Below, one piece after another: positions 6,084-11,065 of a DNA stretch of 11,065 bases; the stretch's first letter is position 1; every line of letters starts with the position of its first letter. Location of the stretch: positions 1-11,065 of the forward strand of contig CAYOOT010000081.1 in the NCBI GenBank assembly GCA_964405665.1, in the 5' to 3' direction. Origin of the DNA: CAYOOT01 sp964405665. GTDB lineage: Bacteria; Bdellovibrionota_C; UBA2361; SZUA-149; CAZDWZ01. The translations under genes and the position numbers were made by a program. The notes beneath the pieces were generated by a model. That model saw nothing but the letters and a program-made list of their open reading frames with translations. It made no database searches and was not told the DNA's origin.

Positions 6084-8566
6084 TAGTTTCCTTTCCCGGA
6101 TCGAGCACACAGGATATTTATAGTGTCGGTGGCAAAGGTTACAATCTCTGTCTGCTTGCCGATGCAGGATTTCCGGTCCCCTCAGGATTTGTAATTACTG
6201 CAGAGGCATATCGAAAATGGATCGAGGGTATTAAGTGGCTGGAAAAAGATGTTGCCGCTTTGCCGCTTTTAGACCAAGCAGCCTTGCAGAAGTCTTGTGA
6301 TCGCTTAATCAAAAAACTTTCCAAAGAGCCGTTACTTCCTGAGTTGGTAACACGGGTGAATGAATCTCTTTTGGCACTTGGTGCCAAAAATTCAGTTGCG
6401 GTTCGCTCTTCCTCAACTTTTGAAGACTTGGGATATGCAGCATTCGCTGGACAGCATGATACATTTCTTAATTGCAGCGGATCAAAGATGGTGTTGGAAA
6501 AAATTCGCAGCTGCTGGTCTTCTCTCTGGGGTGCCCGGGCGGTTCTTTATCGTCATTCACTCGGGGTTGCTCAATTGGAAGCAGCCATGGCTGTTGTTGT
6601 GCAACTTCAAGTTCAATCGGAAATTTCTGGTGTAGCATTTTCGCTTCATCCTGTTACAGGAAGTGGAAAAGTCGTATGTATCGATGCAAATTTTGGGTTA
6701 GGAGAGTCAGTTGTTTCTGGCGAAGAACCGGTTGATCATTTCGAAGTGGAAAAAACTACAGGGAAGATAATTACTCAGACAATTGCCCAAAAGACACATC
6801 AGGTAATCTCTGCTGTTTCGGGAGTTCAGCATCAATCTATCCCGGACCATCTGCAGAACAGTCCCGCACTCAATATGGAACAACTAAGTGCCGTAAGAGC
6901 ACTTGCGGTAAAAAGCGAGCGGCATTTTGGTTGGCCACAAGATATCGAATGGGCCTGGGCTGATGGGAAACTCCAGCTGCTTCAGTCGCGTTCAATTACC
7001 AGAATTCCAGCCCAGTGGACACGTGATGAGTCGGCCGAACGCTTTCCCCAACCCTCTACCCCTTTGAGTTGGGATTATATGTTTGAAGCTTTTCAGAGAT
7101 CGCTAAAATGGTCATTGCCCCGATTAGGTTTCCCCGCTTTTGAAGGAGAATGGTTTCAGCGGCAGGGATGGTATGTTTACGGAAATCAAAACGTAGTTAA
7201 TGTTCTTACCTCATTTAGTCCGCTTTCTGCTAAAACACTGGCTGATCTTGAGCTGGAAGTTCCTCGGCTTAGGGAATATTATTCTTGGATTCTTGAATTT
7301 CCGAATTTGTGGATGCAAAACCTCGATACTTACTTGTTGCAGTTAGGAATTCTTTCAGCAGTCAATCTCGATTTATTAAACACCCAAGAGATATATGCCC
7401 ATCTGCAAAAACTTCTAGCTGCAGCTTCGGATTATTTCGAACCAAATATCGCCATCTCCATGAGTCATGGATTACTTTACAAGTCTTTATACCATGCGAT
7501 TGTGCTCGCGGTGGGAAGAGAACGAGCGGCCGCACTTATTGATCACTTACTCTCTGGACTTGAAACAAAAACCAGTGAAGTTAATCAACAGATGCATAAG
7601 CTTGCATCGTTACTTCGAAAAGACAAACAGCTTCTTGAACAACTGCGCCTTAGCGGAGGAGAAACTTTGATTAAATCTGAAAGTCTTTTTCAAAATTCGA
7701 TATTTTATCCTGAATTCTTAGCTTTTATCAAACTGCACGGACATCGAGAACTTTTCATGGATTATTACTATCCTACATGGTCGGATGTGCCTTGGGCCCC
7801 CTTGGACTTAATTGCTGCTATGGCAGAGGCTACCGGGGACAATGACACAGCAGTTCGAAGCCGGGAAGGGAGAATTTCCTTTCATCAGGCACGAAGCGAG
7901 ATCATGACTCTACTTCCGGATGGCCTTAAATTTTTTTTCGACGAACTTATCCGCCTAACCCGTGTGTTCACTGCTTTGGACGATCTTGAGCACTACCAAA
8001 CCACTCGGTTAAATCCGCTTGCGAGAAATGCAGCTCTTGTTTTGGGACGAAAGCTGGTTGAGGGTGGAATAATTGCTGTTCCGGAGCACGTATTTTTTTT
8101 CAGCAAGCAAGAACTGGAAGATTGCGTGGGAGGAAAGAATATTCTGCAGGCAGATATACTAGCTGTCAGATTTCAAGAGTTTTCTAAGGCACTACAATCG
8201 GAACCACCTTGGAGCTTCGGAGAAGATGACAATGCAGTAGTAAGCGATAAAGCGCTGAAAGGTCTGCCTGGAAGTCCAGGACAAGTAGAAGCGCCTTGCT
8301 TTGTTGTTAAAGGAGTTGCAGATTTTGCTCGTTTTCCAAAAGGAGCAATTCTTATTGCAAGAACAACCAATCCCACTTGGACCCCGTTGTTTTATCTTGC
8401 CAGCGCAGTGGTCACTGAAAGCGGTGGGCCGCTTTCGCATGGAGCAGTAACAGCACGTGAAATGGGACTTCCGGCTGTGATGGGAGTTCGTGGTATCACA
8501 AAACTACGAAGTGGCCAATATGTGCGTGTCAATGGAAAGATGGGCACTGTTGAGATTCTCGATTAA
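6074..8566 (+). CDS. RPH-like dikinase (PEP synthase family without the PEP/pyruvate barrel)
   Basis: 830 residues with the architecture of rifampin phosphotransferase. Residues 1-310 are the PPDK_N ATP-binding domain: GGKGYNL (19-25), FPVPSGFVIT, VRSSSTFED (110-118, R111), SGVAFSLHPVTG, FGLGESVVSGE, and the closing IEWAW...LLQSRS. Residues about 320-735 are the variable substrate domain, with GHRE (556-559), YPTWSDVPW and LVEGGIIAVPEHVFFF, wording close to RPH-type proteins. Residues about 750-830 are the swivelling domain, with phospho-acceptor H789 in GGPLSHGAVTARE. The chain ends there (GTVEILD), so the C-terminal barrel of PEP synthase/PPDK is missing. Such enzymes use ATP to phosphorylate His, releasing AMP and Pi, and then pass phosphate to a substrate bound by the middle domain. 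GGAG at 6062-6065 and ATG 6074 lie within the acyltransferase end. Rifampin resistance is possible but unproven; the neighbours favour a lipid or alcohol substrate. The architecture is confident. Confidence 0.9.
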   Translation: MSLIVSFPGSSTQDIYSVGGKGYNLCLLADAGFPVPSGFVITAEAYRKWIEGIKWLEKDVAALPLLDQAALQKSCDRLIKKLSKEPLLPELVTRVNESLLALGAKNSVAVRSSSTFEDLGYAAFAGQHDTFLNCSGSKMVLEKIRSCWSSLWGARAVLYRHSLGVAQLEAAMAVVVQLQVQSEISGVAFSLHPVTGSGKVVCIDANFGLGESVVSGEEPVDHFEVEKTTGKIITQTIAQKTHQVISAVSGVQHQSIPDHLQNSPALNMEQLSAVRALAVKSERHFGWPQDIEWAWADGKLQLLQSRSITRIPAQWTRDESAERFPQPSTPLSWDYMFEAFQRSLKWSLPRLGFPAFEGEWFQRQGWYVYGNQNVVNVLTSFSPLSAKTLADLELEVPRLREYYSWILEFPNLWMQNLDTYLLQLGILSAVNLDLLNTQEIYAHLQKLLAAASDYFEPNIAISMSHGLLYKSLYHAIVLAVGRERAAALIDHLLSGLETKTSEVNQQMHKLASLLRKDKQLLEQLRLSGGETLIKSESLFQNSIFYPEFLAFIKLHGHRELFMDYYYPTWSDVPWAPLDLIAAMAEATGDNDTAVRSREGRISFHQARSEIMTLLPDGLKFFFDELIRLTRVFTALDDLEHYQTTRLNPLARNAALVLGRKLVEGGIIAVPEHVFFFSKQELEDCVGGKNILQADILAVRFQEFSKALQSEPPWSFGEDDNAVVSDKALKGLPGSPGQVEAPCFVVKGVADFARFPKGAILIARTTNPTWTPLFYLASAVVTESGGPLSHGAVTAREMGLPAVMGVRGITKLRSGQYVRVNGKMGTVEILD

Positions 8567-8794
8567 CGGGACGGTCACTTTTTTGGTCTTCCTACTGTTC
8601 GGGAGAGCAAATTTTAAATCTTTTCTGGCATTTTTCTTTGGTTCAAGTCCAATAGCCAAATGATACATATATTTCTTAGCCTACAATAACAAATAAAGAG
8701 GAATATCTGAGTTTATCAGGAAGAAAAAATCTAAGCTGTTATTAAAAAGTTGCTGAGATAAATAGAGAGATAAATTCATTTTGCAGTTTTGATT

Positions 8795-9061
8795 ATGAGA
8801 TTTGAAGAAAATTTAGACATTATGGGCATGTTGCGTTTGATTGTGAGACGACTTTCCTCTTCTCAGAATAATTTTTTAAAAAGGTTTGCTAAGATATTAA
8901 ATTTTGCAATAATTATTTTAGAATTTGGCTTCATCTGGCTGATAACAGGAGTTTTTTCACTCATTTTAGGGTCTCTATGGCCACTTGCAGCCGCTGCATT
9001 TGTGACAATTTATTCATTAGCATATAATTTATATTTTAAAGGTAGAAGAAAGGTTAATTAG
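8795..9061 (+). CDS. Small two-helix membrane protein, function unknown
   Basis: 88 residues from ATG 8795; an in-frame TTG lies two codons earlier, and ATGs at 8822 and 8828 are alternatives. No clear Shine-Dalgarno site supports any of them. The N-terminal part is basic and polar (LIVRRLSSSQNNFLKRF), followed by two adjacent hydrophobic stretches (about residues 32-52 and 56-76) and a positive tail (KGRRKVN). This is a normal inside-positive hairpin topology, and the two ends would face the cytoplasm. I do not recognise the family. The stop overlaps the end of the minus-strand nucleotidyltransferase by 4 nt (9058-9061), so the two are convergent. It is probably a real gene because the hydrophobic pattern and charge distribution are coherent. 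Any link with the nucleotidyltransferase module is only positional. Confidence 0.5.
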   Translation: MRFEENLDIMGMLRLIVRRLSSSQNNFLKRFAKILNFAIIILEFGFIWLITGVFSLILGSLWPLAAAAFVTIYSLAYNLYFKGRRKVN

Positions 9062-9621
9062 CCTATTAATTTGTTTAATAACTCTTCTACTTCTTTATAT
9101 TTTGCCCACTTTTTCAAATAGTCATAGTCTAGAGAATTTTTATTATAGAAAATAAGGGAGGACAAATCATTCCATTGACGTTCTGATTGACAATTACCTA
9201 ATTTATACCAAACTAGTTTGTTGATAATCATATCTTCTGCTGTTGCGATTTTAACTTTTAACTCTGTATTGGGAATTGTTACCAGCGTTGCTCTACTGAG
9301 TTCACTTTTGGAGAAATCATTAAAAGAAGTAAATAGGTCAATTTTTATAAAGGATTTTTTATGAATAATATTAAATGATTTTTGCAAAGAATTGGCTTCT
9401 AAAGCCGCATCTTCATAAACATAAAAATTATCTTTGGCTTTATTGCAAAATTCAATTACAAAATCGCTACTTAAGAATTCTACTAATACATCAATGTCTA
9501 AAGTTGCTCGAAACTGCGAACGGAGTCCGCTGGCAACAGAACCACCGATACAATATCTGAGATTAAGAGAATTTAATAATGATGTTATTATTGAAAGTAC
9601 TTCTGAAAATTCATTCTGCAT
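9058..9621 (-). CDS. Nucleotidyltransferase-fold protein (DxD type, toxin/AbiEii-like)
   Basis: 187 residues with a DNA polymerase-beta-like nucleotidyltransferase core. It has a nucleotide loop GGSVASG (26-32), R38-A-T-L-D42-I-D44 carrying the two metal-binding aspartates, and a third carboxylate D95 in IKIDLF. A helical tail has the EDMIINKLVWYK...RQWNDLSSL pattern common to AbiEii/MNT-like proteins. Known relatives transfer NMP groups to tRNA, proteins or other small molecules, often as half of a toxin-antitoxin or phage-defence pair. All three carboxylates are present, so it should be active. ATG 9621 shares one base with the stop of the upstream 87-aa gene (TAATG), which indicates translational coupling. 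The gene is low in GC. The fold is confident; the biological role is inferred from family and pairing. It could instead be an aminoglycoside-type or housekeeping transferase, which I think less likely. Confidence 0.8.
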   Translation of the reverse strand: MQNEFSEVLSIITSLLNSLNLRYCIGGSVASGLRSQFRATLDIDVLVEFLSSDFVIEFCNKAKDNFYVYEDAALEANSLQKSFNIIHKKSFIKIDLFTSFNDFSKSELSRATLVTIPNTELKVKIATAEDMIINKLVWYKLGNCQSERQWNDLSSLIFYNKNSLDYDYLKKWAKYKEVEELLNKLIG

Positions 9622-9884
9622 TAATAACCTTTTATCTCAGGATCCCAATTGAATTCTCTTATGGTGAACTCTTTACCGATGGTTCTTGCAGCATATCTTC
9701 TCCAAAGCTCCTCTTCTGAACAATCAGGATACTGTTCTTTAATTCCGGCAAGCATACAGTTTCTAGCAAACTCCATATATTGTAAAATTTTCAATAGTTT
9801 TTCATCATCCGATAAGGAACCGATTAGTTCCTTTTGCAGTTCGGTCATTTCAAGAGAAGTATCATTTGGATTCATATTTAACAT
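9621..9884 (-). CDS. Small helical partner of the nucleotidyltransferase (putative antitoxin)
   Basis: 87 residues, hydrophilic and predicted mostly helical, without a membrane segment or signal peptide. The start may be ATG 9884 (MLNMNPND...) or ATG 9875 (MNPND...); neither has a clear Shine-Dalgarno site. The core reads LLKILQYMEFARNCMLAGIKEQYPDCSEEELWRRYAARTIGKEF (about residues 30-73). It recalls small proteins of the form 'RxxxRxxxPxLSEeElxxxfvxxxyG' that I have seen next to nucleotidyltransferase genes in many bacteria, but I cannot name a domain. It is upstream of and overlaps the nucleotidyltransferase gene by one base. Gene order (small helical protein first, enzyme second), size and coupling fit an antitoxin-toxin or regulator-enzyme pair. 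It has no obvious DNA-binding helix-turn-helix. A role as antitoxin is an inference. Confidence 0.75.
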   Translation of the reverse strand: MLNMNPNDTSLEMTELQKELIGSLSDDEKLLKILQYMEFARNCMLAGIKEQYPDCSEEELWRRYAARTIGKEFTIREFNWDPEIKGY

Positions 9885-9960
9885 ATAAATAAAACTATAT
9901 TAATCGAATTATACTGTCAATTTACAAGGAATATAGTGCTTTTGAAGTGGTCTATACAAG

Positions 9961-9997
9961 TTTATTCTCAAATACTTAAGTTAGTTATTATAACTTT
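9961..9997 (+). repeat. Intergenic repeat copy B (partner at 1869-1905)
   Basis: Same-orientation partner of 1869-1905, with 30 of 37 positions equal by eye. It lies about 90 nt upstream of the substrate-binding protein gene, where a regulatory site would be plausible, whereas copy A lies downstream of ilvC. The strongest shared blocks are TCAAATA and TTAAGTTAG. Confidence 0.35.
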
Positions 9998-10088
9998 CAA
10001 TTTTTCTATTGTGCACTAATGCTGCAAAAGATGATATTCTTATATTTTTAAAAAGTTACGTTAAACAATCTCAAACAAAGGTTGGAAA

Positions 10089-11065
10089 ATGCTTAGATAT
10101 TTGGTTTCGATATTATTGAGCTTATTAATTTCATTATCTTCTGCTTTAGCAGAAGATAATGGCGTTATAAAAGTTGGTGTTATTATACCACTGACCGGGC
10201 CATTAGCGGAATTTGGTGTTGCTTTTCAAAATGGCATTAAGTTAGCTCAACAAAAAGAAAAAGACATATTGGGAGGATTGCAATTTATCTATGAAGACTC
10301 TCAGTATAATCCGCAATCTGCCGTTACAATTTTCAGAAAATTTACTTCCGACTCCAATGTTAAGTTTATTATTAATTTTGGATGTCCAACGTCTCAAGCA
10401 ATTGCTCCCATTGCCGAACAAGTTCAGATCCCGACGGCATTGTTTTGTTCCTCACTTTTATTGACGAAAGGGAAAAAGTTCTCTTTTGGAATGACTTCGC
10501 CGGCAAATGAATGGGCAGCCATACTTGAAAAGTATTTAGAGTTAAAAAAATTTAAAAATTTGTGTTTTGTTTTAACTGAAAATGATTATCTTTTATCAGA
10601 ATTTAATGCATTGAAACGGGAAATAGAAACTCACGGTAATCAGCAATCAATTTTTATAATCGATCATTATTCTCCACAAGATAGTGATTTTAGATCTTCG
10701 GTATTAAAATTACGTTCAAAATCCTGTGATGCCTTGGGAGTTTATTTGCTTCCTGGTCAAGTTCGCACATTTTTCGATCAATCAAGACCATTACAACTTA
10801 AATCACAAATATTCGGAACTGACATCTTTGAAAGTTTAGAGGAAATTGCTGCCGCCAAAGGGGGCATGGAAGGCGCTGTCTTTGTTAATCTTTCAGTACC
10901 AGCACAATTTAAGGAAAAGTATATTGAAAGTTATCATAATGAAAATCAAGTTACTTCAGCTTGCGTAATGCATGATTTAATTATTCGGGTTGGAAAAATT
11001 CTTACGGATAGCAATAACAATAAATCTCCTGCTACCTTAATGCAAAACATTCAACAATCAGGCGA
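10089..11065 (+). CDS. ABC transporter periplasmic substrate-binding protein, LivK-like (3' end outside the window)
   Basis: The frame is open from ATG 10089 to the right edge (325 codons). AAAGG at 10077-10081, 7 nt before the ATG, fixes the start. Residues 1-21 are a Sec signal peptide (MLRYLVSILLSLLISLSSALA, with cleavage expected after ALA; no lipobox Cys), so the mature protein should be free in the periplasm. The mature N-terminus KVGVIIPLTGPLAEFG followed by FQNGIKLA is diagnostic of the type-1 periplasmic binding fold of the LivJ/LivK/Peripla_BP_6 family. Further family features are the FIINFGCPTSQAIAPIAEQ region, QIPTALF, and the GTDIFES second-lobe strand. Relatives bind branched-chain amino acids, amides or urea; the ligand is not predictable here. 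Most of the protein is present (the family is usually about 370-400 aa). Permease and ATPase genes would be expected downstream, but could also be absent. The family is confident. Confidence 0.9.
   Translation, partial: MLRYLVSILLSLLISLSSALAEDNGVIKVGVIIPLTGPLAEFGVAFQNGIKLAQQKEKDILGGLQFIYEDSQYNPQSAVTIFRKFTSDSNVKFIINFGCPTSQAIAPIAEQVQIPTALFCSSLLLTKGKKFSFGMTSPANEWAAILEKYLELKKFKNLCFVLTENDYLLSEFNALKREIETHGNQQSIFIIDHYSPQDSDFRSSVLKLRSKSCDALGVYLLPGQVRTFFDQSRPLQLKSQIFGTDIFESLEEIAAAKGGMEGAVFVNLSVPAQFKEKYIESYHNENQVTSACVMHDLIIRVGKILTDSNNNKSPATLMQNIQQSG

Noticed and set aside
6360..7670. Several 67-91 codon ORFs within the dikinase gene
   Set aside because: They lie in other frames of a well-supported 830-residue protein.
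10009..10040. TTGTGC as -35 and TGATAT/GATATT as -10 for the substrate-binding protein gene
   Set aside because: The -10 match is poor and such patterns are frequent in AT-rich sequence; no confident promoter call is possible.
1..11065. CRISPR array, insertion sequence or integrase
   Set aside because: No regularly spaced repeats, no transposase or integrase motifs, and no terminal inverted repeats were seen.

Overview
The window looks like chromosomal DNA of a fairly low-GC Gram-negative bacterium. A substrate-binding protein with a Sec signal peptide implies a periplasm. The ketol-acid reductoisomerase is of the short type that I associate with Bacteroidota and several related or poorly cultured phyla. 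Several genes nevertheless carry recognisable Shine-Dalgarno sites, so I do not assign a phylum.

Layout. (1) 1-1780, plus strand: the end of a branched-chain amino-acid operon, with the 3' part of ilvB, then ilvN and ilvC, separated by only 6 and 17 nt. These enzymes catalyse the first two common steps of valine and isoleucine synthesis. Two hairpins follow ilvC. (2) 1781-2456: a gap without a convincing gene, AT-rich and containing small palindromes. (3) 2457-3650, minus strand: a protein joining an unrecognised, mostly helical N-terminal half of about 200 residues to a DUF1080 (3-keto-disaccharide hydrolase-like) domain. It has no signal peptide. (4) 3901-8566, plus strand: three tightly coupled genes with overlapping ends. 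They encode a PAP2-type membrane phosphatase/phosphotransferase, a membrane-anchored glycerolipid-type acyltransferase, and a dikinase built like rifampin phosphotransferase. The dikinase has an ATP-grasp domain, a middle domain and a phospho-histidine swivelling domain, but lacks the PEP/pyruvate barrel. (5) 8795-9884: a small two-helix membrane protein, convergent with a minus-strand pair made of an 87-aa helical protein and a DxD nucleotidyltransferase, arranged like a toxin-antitoxin module. (6) From 10089 to the window edge: a LivK-like periplasmic substrate-binding protein, truncated by the end of the window.

The best candidate for an undescribed system is the three-gene unit at 3901-8566. 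Two lipid-type membrane enzymes are translationally coupled to an ATP-dependent dikinase whose substrate cannot be pyruvate in the usual way. I infer that the trio phosphorylates and remodels a lipid or another hydrophobic alcohol. The nucleotidyltransferase pair is the second candidate. Base composition supports a patchwork: by eye the three-gene unit is clearly richer in GC than the DUF1080 gene and the nucleotidyltransferase pair.

Gaps shorter than 300 nt (3651-3900, 8567-8794, 9885-10088) hold no gene that I can support. The second contains a decayed tRNA-like stretch.
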